The translations under genes were made by a program, and so were the position numbers. A DNA stretch of 64,000 nucleotides from Forficula auricularia (Eukaryota; Arthropoda; Insecta; Dermaptera; Forficulidae): positions 3,037,328 through 3,101,327 of the forward strand of contig JALMQS010000082.1 of assembly GCA_024734495.1 (NCBI GenBank). The letters run 5' to 3'. The notes under the pieces were generated by a model. The model was not told where the DNA came from. It worked only from the letters and a program-made list of their open reading frames with translations, and searched no databases. Positions 1 through 11,330 of the stretch are shown one piece after another (position 1 is the stretch's first letter; each line of letters begins with the position of its first letter).

Positions 1-79
1 CTGTAGAGAGCTTGAGAAAACTTTAATTTAATGGGAAACGTTGCCCTAAATAAACTTTTTATAAGTATTTAAATGGAGT

Positions 80-325
80 CAGGTTGGCCGTGTTGTTTTA
101 TAGAGCATGTCTTCTTGTAATCAAGCTAGCGCGGGTTCAATCCTGATTCGCTGCAAATATTTGACCGGCTATAATCTTGTCTCTTCAGGGGAAGGCAATG
201 GGAAACCACCCCTGTGAAAAATTTTCTCAGGAAAATTACAATGGAGAGTATACTCTCTCCATATTAATCGCCGACTCTCGGAATCGAGTATGGCACTTGA
301 AGAAGAGAAGTATTTAATAGTATTT
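80..325 (+). mobile_element. tRNA-derived SINE (copy 1)
   Basis: The head contains a pol III B-box-like GGTTCAATCCT near 136 with a weak A-box upstream. A body follows with AAGGCAATGGGAAACCACC near 193, a motif style common in invertebrate SINEs. The tail reads GCCGACTCTCGG...GTATGGCACTTGAAGAAG, and the same tail ends the SINE at 33.5 kb, which defines a shared family. The head is too degenerate for a working tRNA. Family membership is inferred from the shared tail. Confidence 0.65.
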
Positions 326-1239
326 ATTCCTTATTCTACTAACTAATTTTTAAACTTGGAATACTTTTTATTACATAACTTATACTTTACATAACAACTC
401 GGGTTCAGTATAAAACAATCTCGTAATTTTCTAAGCAAAGCTCTTTTTCTGGCTCAATTTTTCGAGTCCTGCAACCAAGATTCAAATTCACAGCTATACC
501 TACATTTGAATATAAGGTTTACAACAGATTAATCCAAACATTAGTTGTTAAACCATTATAATCTAATGGGAACTTTACACATTGTACTCACTCTAAATTC
601 TTTGAAACACATTATTAATATACAGATTTTTAACCTGAATACTGAATACTTTCTGCTTGAGTTCTGCATATGGACGACCCGAGCTTAGCGATTGAGATCG
701 CTAGGGTCTCAAATACTTTTTTCACTAGTGTGAACTCTGTTTAGTGATATATCGGACACAACTACCAATCTCAATTATTAATTAATTAATTTTTGCCGGA
801 CGCATATAATGGCCATAACTATAGCTTTCGCCGTCCATAAATTACGTTATACGAATACAAAGGGATATCGTATTATAGGAAATTATTAAGATGATGCATG
901 AATTTTAGTTTTGGCTCGAAGGGTTAGTTAGAAGGATATTCGCCGGACTTCGATGGGAGATCTTCAGAGATTAAAATCTCTTTTGGCGGCGTAAAGCCAG
1001 AAAATGCTATTTTAAAATAAGAATTTGCACAAAGGCGGTAGAAAATTGCTTTAAATAAAATATTGGCACAAAGCCCGCATTTATTGCCTTTTCGTTACAA
1101 TTTCTTGGAAAACTTTAAACACAACGTGTATAAGATTACTTCTTGGCTTCAGAGAGCATAGACACCTCCTAGAGTTGACCCCTTCGTTGAGGTTCAGCAA
1201 CTGATTTTGCGTCGAGGGGTTTTTCTGCTTTTATAAGCC

Positions 1240-1400
1240 TGGCGGCTCTAATTAGCAATTAAACTGATTGGTTAATTGGTCGCGGCTTTAGGGTGACGTA
1301 TGCGTAAATATTCGCGCGCGCGGCCTGTGATTATAAAAGGGCGTGTCTCCGCTATTCACCTGTCAGTGGATCAAAAGATCCTGACTGGTGGACATCAAAG
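1240..1400 (+). promoter_or_regulatory. Possible TATA promoter, perhaps of an LTR remnant
   Basis: TTATAAAAGG at 1331-1340 lies directly after an alternating CG run (about 1311-1321) in otherwise AT-rich DNA. It is followed by a GC-richer leader with the short inverted motif CAGTGGATC/GATCCTGACTG near 1365-1385. This architecture suits a pol II core promoter, either host or a decayed LTR. No reading frame follows and no partner LTR was found in the window, so the call is tentative. Confidence 0.3.
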
Positions 1401-2040
1401 CGCCTTTCTCAAGGCGAAAATGAATCTTTATTTTTAAAATTTTATATTGAAAGGAGTAGAGAATAAAATCCTACAGTATTTTGAAGGGTGAATTAGATGA
1501 GAGACAAGGAAGGCTTAGATTAGAATATGTACATATTATATTTTCCACATAATGAAAAGGTTATGGGATAAAGAACATTTAGAGAGACAAAATAATTAGT
1601 TTAAAATGGAAACATCAAGCCAGTCTTCAGGCACCTCACTGATGCATATACATAATAATGATTAGTATAAAAGTTAAATATGAAAATAATCAAATCACAT
1701 TAGTTTGGCAGTACACGCTGTACGCTATTTACACGAACAATTTCATGCCAATTTCGACCCTCCTAGAGCTCGGAATACATTTGAGATACACAGCTGAAAT
1801 TATACACATGTAATTATGTAATCCATCTTGAGGAGACTACCAAATTTCAATAATATAGCTTAAATAGATTCTGAGATATGGACCTGAGAAAATAGCTAAT
1901 TTTGGCACTCACTCACTGACAGGTCATCAAAACCTATTGAGGTTACTTCCAATCATTCCAGCATCATGAAATTTCGCCTGCTAGTAAAGTTTGGGACACA
2001 AACAAAGGAAAAATTCCAAAAAACTTTCTATCTTTCAACC

Positions 2041-2165
2041 CCTTCAAAATGGGGGAGAGGGTCAAAAATGAAAATTCTAGCCCGTTGGACCAAACTCAGC
2101 CAAATTTTGTATACATATTCTGTGGTTCCCCTGAATGCTAGAAATGCAAAAACTAACCCAACACC
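2041..2165 (-). repeat. Dispersed ~110-bp unit, single copy
   Basis: This matches the reverse complement of the unit seen inside the mariner MITEs at 8.6 and 33.0 kb. Shared blocks are the 'CAAATTTTGTATACATA' run and a flanking 'GAAAATTCTAGCCC'. Here it stands without the MITE's terminal inverted repeats. It is non-coding; the apparent short reading frames across it come from the repeat. Confidence 0.7.
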
Positions 2166-2217
2166 CAAAAATTCTAGCTTTTTGGACCAACGGGTCTTAG
2201 CTTACAAAAAGAAGAGA

Positions 2218-2445
2218 AATCTTAACCAAAACATTCTGTGTAAAAACAGGCCAAGTTCGAAAAAGTAGTGAAATCTAGTGGTGTGTAGCAAAGTTAAATT
2301 CGTCAAGAATAATTATTAAGTTGAGAAAATAGTAGATCTCTCAAATTAATTATTCTTGGCGTATTTATTTTGGCTACCCACTAGATTTCACTACTTTTTC
2401 CAACTTGGCACTGTTTTTACACAGAATGTTTTTGGTTGAGATTGA
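2218..2445. repeat. Fold-back (palindromic) element, arms ~75 bp
   Basis: The left arm (2218-2290) and right arm (2371-2445) are near-perfect reverse complements, sharing AAAAAGTAGTGAAATCTAGT and ACATTCTGTGTAAAAACAG. A second inner inverted pair (about 2299-2313 and 2345-2360, CGTCAAGAATAATTA) extends the hairpin. The shape is that of a MITE. No target duplication was identified. Confidence 0.7.
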
Positions 2446-3059
2446 ATTTACTGCAAGAGGTGGCATAATATTTCAATTTACATCTTTTTAACCGAGTTCA
2501 AAAAACGGGGTTCTTAATTCGTCTGAATCTTTTTTTCTTTTTTTTAATTTTTTAAAAAATTTCTAAAACTTATTAAATCTAGTTTCAAATGCCTAAATTG
2601 CTATAGGTGGTGTAAAAATTTTAAAATTCTATTATTTTTAATTAAAGTCTTACTGTTATTTGGATTTAAAATAATTTTAATTTTCAACTATACATATATA
2701 TTAACTTACTTTTAAAGAATAGCGAGATATTGGCTAGTAACAGATTCACTATTAATTTTCATTCAAAAGCAAACATTTTTCCTCAAATACTATTTCTTTA
2801 TGACTTAACTAGAATTTTTAGAGCTATAAACTTATTTTCCCAGCTTCATATAACTTCCATTCTTTCAAAACTTTAACGTTAGCAAATTTAAAGGATATCA
2901 CAAAAATATTCCAGATTTCCAATTTTAATCACGTCAGCTATATTGTGGAAAATACTTTGATTTTATGAGGTTAAAAAATGAATTAATTTACATGTACTCG
3001 TCCCATGACTTTCATTTAAAACTATAAATTGTATTAAAAAAATTAATCGTGAAAGATGA

Positions 3060-3345
3060 ACTAAAAGATGTTTGGGCAAAAGTATTTTCTTTAATGAAGT
3101 CCAATTGAATATTCTCTCTTTCTATAACGAGTATCGTTTTGGCCCGAGTTCAAAATGCCATTCCTAGAATAATAGAAATAAAGAAATTAATCTCTAATAG
3201 TCTGTACCAGGTTTGAACTTGTATTTGCATTAGCTCTAAAGCAATATCATTCTATCTGTGTCCTATTTACTCATTTTCCTCGATCAGATTCTAATGAAAG
3301 AATCGCTCACCCGCACATTAAATAATTAATAAAAAATGGTTGAAA
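3060..3345 (+). repeat. Dispersed repeat, partner at 25985-26270
   Basis: About 280 bp aligns with 25985-26270. Shared blocks include ATAACGAGTAT, GCCATTCCTAGAATAATAGA and TTCTAATGAAAGAATCGCTC, with substitutions and small indels between them. There is no reading frame and there are no terminal inverted repeats, so the class is unknown. Confidence 0.7.
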
Positions 3346-3721
3346 AATATTTTTTTCCTGGTTTCAGACATTTTAAAGAACAATGAGCAAATATTTATTT
3401 TTATGCGTGATTTAATACATTTAATTTGCCTTCTAGGAGCGAAACTATGAAAAGAATTCAAACATCACCAGAAGAAGCTGAAGTGAAAATCTATTATCTA
3501 CTCTGTTTAAATATCAATTGATAAAAAATCTAATGTTAAATTAGAAAAAAATAACGAAAAATTCTATGATGCGGTTATCGATAAATTTTGCAAAAAGGAG
3601 CGAAGAATAAAATAAAATTTTAAATAAGCTCACGTGTTCTGATGTGGCCATCCACTTGACTTTACCATACTACCTGACTCCTCACTTATATTTAATATTT
3701 AATAAAATTATTTATAATCAT

Positions 3722-3975
3722 GTAGGGGAGTGGGGTTAGTTTTTGCATTTTTAGATTTCCGAGGTCCCACTGATTATGTATACAAAATTTGGTTGAGTTT
3801 GATACAAAGCCCTAGATTTTCATTTTTTGAGCCCCCCCCTCCCAATTTTAGGCGGTTAGTTTTTGCATTTTTTAGATTTCTGGGGTCCCAGTGATTATAT
3901 ATACAACATTTGGTTGAGTTTGCTCAAATGGCCTAGATTTTTAATTCTTAACCCCCGCCTCCACCCCTCCTCCAC
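3722..3975 (+). repeat. Two tandem copies of the ~110-bp unit
   Basis: GTTAGTTTTTGCATTTTTAG occurs twice about 120 bp apart (near 3736 and 3857). Each copy is followed by GTATACAAAATTTGGTTGAG or a close variant and by a C-rich tail. The same unit lies in the cores of the mariner-type MITEs at 8.5 and 32.7 kb, but no mariner termini flank it here. Confidence 0.7.
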
Positions 3976-4009
3976 CCCCCTTAATTTTGGGTCGATATGC
4001 ACCAAAATC

Positions 4010-4325
4010 TAATCAGCTCTTAATCTCGCTAGACTAAAACTACGTGTGAAATTTGGTTTCGATATTCACACTAGTTAGCTAGCTCGTCCAGACAACCAGA
4101 CTAACTAACAGACATTTTTACAAAACAATTATTATCTCGAAAAATATAATTTTTTTCACTTATTAGGGCTTTTTTGTAGACCGAAATGCCATGGTTTTGC
4201 TCAATTTTTTTAATCAAAATAGTTTCAGCCGTTTTGAGATATTTCGAAAAAAAGAATAAAAAAAAACACTTTTTTCATGCACGATTACAATACTTGACCA
4301 TACCCTGTATGGTAAAGTAAAAATG
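4010..4325 (-). repeat. Dispersed repeat with hairpin terminus
   Basis: Read on the minus strand, it begins TTTACC followed by the hairpin CCATACAGGGTATGG (4298-4312) and AAGTATTGTAATCGTGC. The 56.4-kb repeat begins in the same way on the plus strand, and the 22.9, 29.5 and 30.1-kb repeats begin similarly with a different hairpin. The body aligns with 56.4-56.7 kb (ACCAAAATCTAATCAGCTC in reverse). There is no coding capacity, and the transposon class was not recognised. Confidence 0.6.
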
Positions 4326-5352
4326 AAGGTCTATTTTTTGGACAGCATCCCCTGGATGAAAAGTCACCGCCCGCCAGTGACCAGTAGCTATACTTACTAG
4401 AAAAAAAATGATAAATTTGTATTCCAAAGAAACAAGTGTAAGGTGGTCTGCAGAACTGTTCCGACTTTTAAAAGTGGTCCCCTCTTCAAAAAAGTTATAG
4501 AAACCCTGAGTTAAGATATTGTACAAAAAAATCTGTAACTGAGAAACTTCATATTATAATATTTAATAGCTTATAAGCTTATAAGCACTCCAATTAGCGT
4601 TCTTGATTTTCCCCAGCATAGAGTAATCCCAATTTAGTTTACGAGTATGATATCCCACGAAAAGCTCTTTTTCTCCGCTGATGAGTCGTTTTGTCCAATT
4701 GTCAGCACTCTCGTCGAGTACCATTTTTTTCCTGATCATATATCATCATCCTCTCCGCTGGCTATCGACTCTTCTTTCATTTTAAAAACGACAAGTGTTT
4801 AAAAAGCAATAAAAACATGGCTTGGTGTCGAACGCCTCGCATGAGTAATGGACTAAACGGCTATTAATACTGACAGCATCAGGTAGCGAGTGGAGGCCCA
4901 CACGTCCCCCTGACCCCCCACATCCCCCTTGTCTACATTCTCATCCTCATCCATCATAATAAAACACAATAGCACAAGCATCCTCCTGGAATTTAGACCA
5001 ATTCAATTCGAGCGGATAAAAAACAACATCATTTAATTCAAAATAATAATAATAAGAGATGAATAATAGGAAGAATAATGTGTGGGAGTCTATAAAAACA
5101 TACATATTAAATATGACAATAGCACCTAAAATATTTTGAACTACGATGTAAACTTTATTTCTAAGCCAAACCAAAAACAAAATAATATAATCTATTACCA
5201 TAATTCCTATTTCATTATAGTTACCTATCGGCAATTTGAACTTTTATATAGACCCAAGATACATACATTGGTATGTTTGTGGCCACTATAGCTCAAAGAT
5301 ATAGAGTCATGCAATTTAAAACTTAAGGTTGTTATAGCCTCAAGATATCGTA

Positions 5353-5592
5353 GGGTTACTGCCAAAACAAGCTAACTCCACTTTTACTCAATTCGGAGTT
5401 AAGTACTCCATTAGATTAAAAAATGTTCGAAAAACATACTGACAAAACCAGACAACTCCAAACAAACTGTTAAGGCAGGTAAAACAAGTGGTCCAAAAAA
5501 CCCAACTCCATTTTTTCATTTCAATTTAAATTTTCAAACGACGATTTCTCAAAAGTTCAAATTATGGAGTTAGCTTGTTTTGACAGTAACCC
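5353..5592. mobile_element. Short TIR element (240 bp)
   Basis: The ends are inverted repeats of about 28 bp: GGGTTACTGCCAAAACAAGC on the left, and its complement with one mismatch on the right, ending GACAGTAACCC. The interior is AT-rich and has no frame. No clear target duplication was seen, so the superfamily is unassigned. Confidence 0.65.
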
Positions 5593-6589
5593 GACGATAT
5601 TACAGGAAGGCTTTAGTTCAAACCGTAACTTTTTACTTCCGGGGTTTTTCGGATCTGGTTTTTTGTCCCAAATGATTTTTATTCTTTAATCTCAGCATTA
5701 ATCAAGAATTCCATGTTATTTGCTGCCAATCTTCATCTGTGTCCATTGCTAAAAATAAGCTTCTCATAGGTCGGGGTTTTGACCATAAACCTATCATTAT
5801 TCTAGTCATTGTGTCTAGGAAGATATTGCCTGTTAAATTGTTGGATTAAGTGGAGTCTGAACTCTTCGAGAGCAGGACTGCCACTCTTTCGGGGAACTTG
5901 ATTACTTTTTAATAAAATTTTCATTAAAATCATATATGTCTGTAAGAAAAGCTATAGATGTTTCCATAGGTGTGCGATTTGAATAGGTATAACTCATTTA
6001 CAAATTGTGGAAGTTTTATGTATAACTTGCAATTTTATCTCGTATAATGGGAAACCATGGATTTCGTATTAGAGAATTACCAAGTTTCGCATAATGCCAT
6101 ATTTGGTTAACGTTACATTTTTGTGGAACGTAACCTCTATGTTATATAAAGGCCACCTGTAGTTTCTTTGAAAAGATCTAGAAACATATATAAGTCATGT
6201 GTCTACAGATCGCGAACTCTGATTTTTTCAATCCGCATTTTTTAGAAACAAAATTAAAGAAATTTACTCAGTGCAAGTCATATGGTGGGTATATGATATT
6301 TTTTTAACACACTCACACAATTCAAACTCACTTATTTGGTACTAAGAATAAATAACCGTTTGAGTATACTGATGAGTTTGGTAACTTAATCGTTTTGTTT
6401 TGATATAAAGTTAGTAACATGGCAAGTCAATTTTTTAAATTATTTAATAATACATACTCTCTTTGATTCAATCCAGAGAGAACTTTCTCCCTTTAATTGA
6501 GTCTAATTTTACATAGACGATGCCTCTCACCTTGTCCCACATCTTACCATAGGATAGAAATCAGAAGAAACCCGAATTTTCTAACGAAA

Positions 6590-7536
6590 AAATAATTTTT
6601 ATAAAAAAAATAAAACCGACTTCAAAAAACTTAAATGCAATAAATAAAATAATAACCTAAAAATCAAATAGAATACACTAAAAGCTATAAAATAATTATC
6701 TTATTTAGTTACAAGTAAACGACGAAATATTAACATGAAATTACTTTTTGAAGTCGGTGCCAAACAAACTATACCTATAACTGAGCGTACCCGCCAAACG
6801 TACTAAGTTAGATCCGTCAAGTGCGATTCATAAAATGTATATGTTTGGCACCGACTTCAAAAAGTAATTTCATGTTAATATTTCGTCGTTTAATTGTAAG
6901 TAAATAAGATAATTATTTTATACCTTTTAGTGTATTTTATTTTTAAGTTTTTATTATTTTATTTGTTGCATTTAGTTTTTTTGAAGTCGGTTTTATTTTT
7001 TTATAAAAATTATTTTTATTTTTCTCTTTTTACTGATGTTATTAATAGTGACTTAATATAATACCTTGCGTGCATCTCGTAAGAGAAAGCGTCAGGCGAA
7101 TGAATCAGAAAATGATAATAAAATTCAATTCATAAATATAGAAATTCTCTCGAAACGTTTGCGGGTTTTAAATGAATGTCATAAGATTTTTTTTATAAAA
7201 GATTTTATTTATCATAATTTCGATTATTTGCTCATAAGAATTGGAGATTTACGTTATTTTGTGGTTGATCATATCATCAGAACTTGACCAAATTAATATG
7301 GCACCATCCCTAAGTTATCCCCTTTCCACTAAAATAAGAATCATCGAAATCGGTTCATAAACAAAGAAGTTAGGCCAAACCTAACAAAAAAGGTCTAATA
7401 CCAATGAAAAGAAAACGGGACCAATCGGAAGTTAGACTGAACCCAATGCAAAAAAATCTTCAAAATCGGTTCACAATTGGCTGAGATATGGGATAACAGA
7501 CAAAAAAATTCAATTCTCCTTTTTTGAAGTCGGTTA
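6590..7536. mobile_element. Long fold-back element with GAAGTCGG motif
   Basis: Arms 6590-6772 and 6843-7018 are long inverted copies around a ~70-bp spacer, sharing CGACGAAATATTAACATGAA and ACCGACTTCAAAAA. A further ~500 bp runs to another TTTTTTGAAGTCGG at 7520-7536, so this inverted terminal motif occurs three times or more. The same motif opens an insertion at 39087. The ~73-codon open stretch near 7066-7287 lies between these modules and resembles nothing I know. Confidence 0.65.
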
Positions 7537-8512
7537 AAAATCGTTTTCAATGCTGTCACCATCTGTCTGATCATGTGAATAATCCAAAAACAAGACCTTC
7601 AAAGAACTTTCTCCTTGAATGATAAAAATATATATTTTGTTTATTTTCATAATTCAAGGATATCACAACGTCAATAAATAATTGAATTAATTAATAAACA
7701 ATTTTTAATATTTATATCTATTCATATATAAGGGTAATTTATTTAAACATATGTCACTAAAACATCTGTGCTTTACATTTTCAATTTTTTTTATTGATTT
7801 TCAATCTACTATAAATAAACTACTGATTGATGTGTCCCCTTCGTAATTTTCGCTTAAATTTATGGTATATTTCTCTTTAATTATAAATCAATATTTTTTG
7901 CGGAATTCAGAAATCCAATATTTTTAATAGAAAGAAAAAGTTATTTTGTTTGGATAATTCAATAAATCTGCTATAATAAATGCGAGTCTATCTCGAATTC
8001 CGAATTCCTGTCGCTTTGGGATTTCAAATAGAAGGCAGGAAAGCAGCAGAAAATGATTATATCTTCCAAAATACTTGAGATGTCAAATTCTTTCTTATTA
8101 GTCTTTCCTAAAAAGGCAATGAACTAATTTTAATAGTGTTTACAAAATTTTAATTCAAGTATTTAATTTAAATTAGGCTTGTATGAAAATCATCTAAAAA
8201 TAACCACTTAACCAGATTGGGATATCTCATCATCACCGTCATTTTATGTCGAAATAAATTTCGAAAGTAAGCCTAATTTTACTTAAAAAGATTTACATTC
8301 TATGATAAAAAGTATTTTTTTTTATTTTACACCCCACCAAAAATTCTGCTCTTCCCAAAATAATCATTCGATTAAAATATTAATAAAATTTTTAATCAAA
8401 GCAAAGAAAATTATGAAAAATTTAAGAAACTTTTCAAAATTTAAAATATATAATACTAACTAGGTTTCACAAAAATAAAAGATAAGATGCTTGTTTAGTA
8501 CGACTCTATATA

Positions 8513-9362
8513 CAGGGTGGGGCATAAAGATCTACCACATTTTGAAGAGATATGAAAATAAAACTAGAAAAAAACTGAATATATTTCTGAAAAAAAAAAC
8601 ATAAAATAATTTTTTTTAAGTGTGTTTTATCAGACGAAAAAAAGGAAGGGGGAGGGGGTCAAAAATGAAAATTCTAGCCCTTTCGACCAAACTATGTATA
8701 CATTTGTATTTGGTTATTTTTGCATTTCGTCTTCTGGGGGTCCACAGAATATGTATACAAAATTTGGTTGAGTTTGGTAAAAAGGGCTCGAATTTTCATT
8801 TTTGCCCCTCCCCCAATTTTGGATTTTTAGTTTTTACATTTCTAGCCTTTTGGGGGCCCACAGAACATGTATACAAAATTTGGTTGAGTTTGGACGAAAG
8901 GGCTAAAATTTTCATTTTTGACCCCTCCTCCCCTTTTGTCTGATAATGTTTAAAACACGATTTTCTAAAATTCAACACCCCTACGCGCTTAAACTAGATA
9001 CTAATCGAACAAACGCATTCGCCAATTCATTTATCCCTATGACATCTAGAGACTGGAATTCTCTTCCCCCGACCGTCTTTCCAGCTACTTATAACCTTCA
9101 AACTTTCAAGACCAGCATCCACAGATACCTTCGACCTCTACCCAATCCCTAAATCTCCCCTTATCTTCACGTTACAAGGGTCCACCACGGACTTCAGAGG
9201 TTGTACCTTCTTGGTGCAACTTCTTCTTGTATCAATATCATTATAAAAAAAAAAAAAAAATATTTTATGTTGTTTTCAAAATAACATCTAGTTTTTTTCT
9301 AGTTGAATTTTTTCATTTTTTTATACCTCTTCAAAATGTATAGATCTTTATGTCCCACCCTC
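8513..9362. mobile_element. Tc1/mariner-type MITE, interrupted by a LINE end
   Basis: The left end is CAGGGTGGGGCATAAAGATC at 8513. The right end is its inverted copy, ending GATCTTTATGTCCCACCCTC at 9362, and each end is flanked by TA (8511-8512 and 9363-9364). The arms continue for about 100 bp or more. The core holds three copies of the ~110-bp unit, one inverted relative to the other two. A LINE 3' end (about 8957-9262) sits inside the right arm, which makes this copy longer than its sibling at 32721-33390. Confidence 0.8.
8957..9262 (+). pseudogene. LINE 3' end: C-terminal RT-ORF fragment plus poly-A
   Basis: The plus-strand frame reads ...FANSFIPMTSRDWNSLPP... and then ...YNLQTFK...HRYLRPLP before a stop near 9150. 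This is the typical C-terminus of jockey/CR1-like non-LTR retrotransposon ORF2 in arthropods, beyond the RT domain. About 100 bp of 3' UTR with GGTGCAACTTCTTCTTG follows, then 16-17 A residues at about 9246-9262. It is severely 5'-truncated (only about 60 codons remain), as expected from incomplete target-primed reverse transcription. It interrupts the mariner-type MITE, so it is younger than that insertion. A longer, more decayed relative lies at 55126-55675. Confidence 0.8.
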
Positions 9363-9364
9363 TA

Positions 9365-10640
9365 TATTTCGGGGTATAAGCCCATCTTCAAGAGCTCACA
9401 GAGGAAATTTTTAATTTCAGAAAAATTAGTTTATGAGCTACAATGTTCTGACAGACGGACGACAGACAAACATTATAGCTACTTACTTACTTACTTACTC
9501 CTGGGCGCTACAACCCTTCGTGGGTCTTGGCCTCAAACATTATAGTGAAACGAATATGGTTCCATTATACTTTTTAAAGAGAACCCTAAAAAACTCGGAG
9601 TCAAAATAAATTCTAGCCGGGAACATTCGCTTTTACGTTACTTAAAATAAAATCTAATTACATTTAGTAAATTCTACTTAAGGTACTCCCATTGGACACG
9701 TTTACGCACTTTAGCTTCCTAGCTAAGAACTTTACATTGTGCAATATTCCTTATTTTAGTGTTAGTTCTGTAACTCGAATTCGGTATTAATTTTCGGATT
9801 CTTTCTGCTTAATCAAATAAATTACCGCCAATATTTCACCAAACTTGTATTCATTATTCAAAGGGCCGTATAAAGGCTCTTAAATTATATCATTCGAAAA
9901 AATATTTAACTATAATTTTCAGCAGGTTTAACGGTTGAATTGATTATTTTCGTTGAACGATCGACACATTGGCCTTAGACCGGAATTCAAGAACATCCTT
10001 TTCATATATGTCAAAATGGTTAATCCAGATGTTGGACAACCCCGTAAAGTCAATTATATTAAGTTGAGCGCGAATAAAAATCTGATGTTAGTTGTGGTTG
10101 ACCATGCGGTCGGCCTCAAGGGCCCTTCAATGAGCAAACGCCTGAATCCACCAAAAGAAATAATATCTGCAGTCCATTCAGTGCTCCATTCACTGCTTCA
10201 TTGAAGGGAAATGAGTCGACAAGATTGAAGAGCTCCTCCTCTGCACCCCACGATTCTTAACTTATACTTGGCGTGATTGGAACCGGACATTTAAACGTTT
10301 TCCGATATTGCTTCAAAATTCAGTATTCAGCCGTATGCGCTCGGTTGCGTAATTTCGGAATCGAGATAATTGCAACCATCATCCTGATGATGATGAGATC
10401 GAGGGGATGAGTCACGTTCCCATCTAAATTATTCTCTTAAGGATAATTTAGATCAAAATATTATCCAGCATTTGAATTGGGATGAAACACGAAGGAAGCC
10501 TTTTGGAATCACCCTCTGATTTCTTTAATAGATCAATCTGAATATATTTCATTACTAGTTGCTGAGCTTCAGGTAAGATTAAGACTCTTCAGTACTTTCC
10601 CTGATTTGTTTAATCTAGAAACAAACCAAATTGATTAATC
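9365..10640. other. Mostly unique sequence, no confident gene
   Basis: This contains a short CTTA repeat (about 9482-9498) with the phrase CTGGGCGCTACAACCCT nearby. A more complex, less AT-biased stretch (9950-10430) is open for about 80 codons on the plus strand (9953-10204), with peptide ...MLVVVDHAVGLKGPS.... I recognise no family. It could be a decayed mobile or host gene fragment. No splice sites or start context support a call. Confidence 0.25.
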
Positions 10641-10649
10641 AATTTTGTA

Positions 10650-11330
10650 AATTAAACGAGACAATAAAAGAGTGTGTCTTCTGCTGGAATTTTTTTTTTT
10701 AATTTATTTACAACGAGACTATAGTTCCGAAGGATTTTCTTTCATCAGTCTATTACATTTGATTCACAGGAATTGATGTGTGAAAGTGTAATAGACCGAT
10801 GAAGAGGGCAAAGCCCTCGAAACTATAGTCTCGTTATAAAAAAATTAAAAAAAAATATTTTTCCATCAGAAGACACACTCTTTATTCTCTCCTTTAATTC
10901 AGGGTCGAGGCCATCACACTCTCGTGGAAGGGAGTGTGGTGGCATAAAGCGGTGGAGTCCCTCATCGCCCTGGGTATATCCCAAAAAACAATAAACAATT
11001 TGACATATAGGCCAATGAGGGGATCTTTCCTTAATTTTTACACTTTCAGACTTTCGAACATATAGAGCGGGTGGCGTATGATTATTTTTTGTAAATACAA
11101 AAAAAAATGTGAAATGTGAGTCAGGATTAATCCTGGCTCTCTCAGCCACCCGCTCTGAATCTGAATTAATTTGTTCTGAAGCTGAAAGTGTGAAGTCACT
11201 TGTAAATAAACTTATGTATCTATCTTTTGTCTTTGTAAGAGGCGGCCCGCTCCGGAGGGCCAATAAAAAAAAATTCTGCTACTTTCGGCAAAAAGAAACT
11301 TTCAATTTTGTAAATATTTAAGCCAATAGC
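10650..11330. mobile_element. Fold-back repeat with hammerhead-like motifs (Penelope-type candidate)
   Basis: A central inverted repeat runs 10692-10850: ACGAGACTATAGTT on the left and AACTATAGTCTCGT on the right. It is enclosed by a second inverted pair (AAGAGTGTGTCTTCTGCTGG near 10669, and CAGAAGACACACTCTTTATT near 10867). The right shoulder (10793-10833) has GATGA, a perfect stem GAGGGC/GCCCTC with loop AAA, then GAAAC and the triplet GTC. The tail motif TTCTGCTACTTTCGGCAAAA at 11273 recurs next to the same structure at 38.1, 43.9 and 51.1 kb. Inverted pseudo-LTRs and hammerhead ribozymes are known from Penelope-like elements. No RT/GIY-YIG frame is present here. Confidence 0.55.

Noticed and set aside
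1240..1440. Complete solo LTR
   Set aside because: A TATA motif and GC-rich leader exist, but no TG...CA ends with target duplication could be located and no second copy is in the window.
8620..9152. Open frames of 60-107 codons
   Set aside because: The first part is the ~110-bp repeat unit in translation; only the last part is real LINE-derived sequence and is listed as such.
10823..11263. 146-codon minus-strand open frame
   Set aside because: It lies inside the Penelope-type repeat, with its C-terminal half from the A/T-rich stem-loop region; no RT or GIY-YIG motif.
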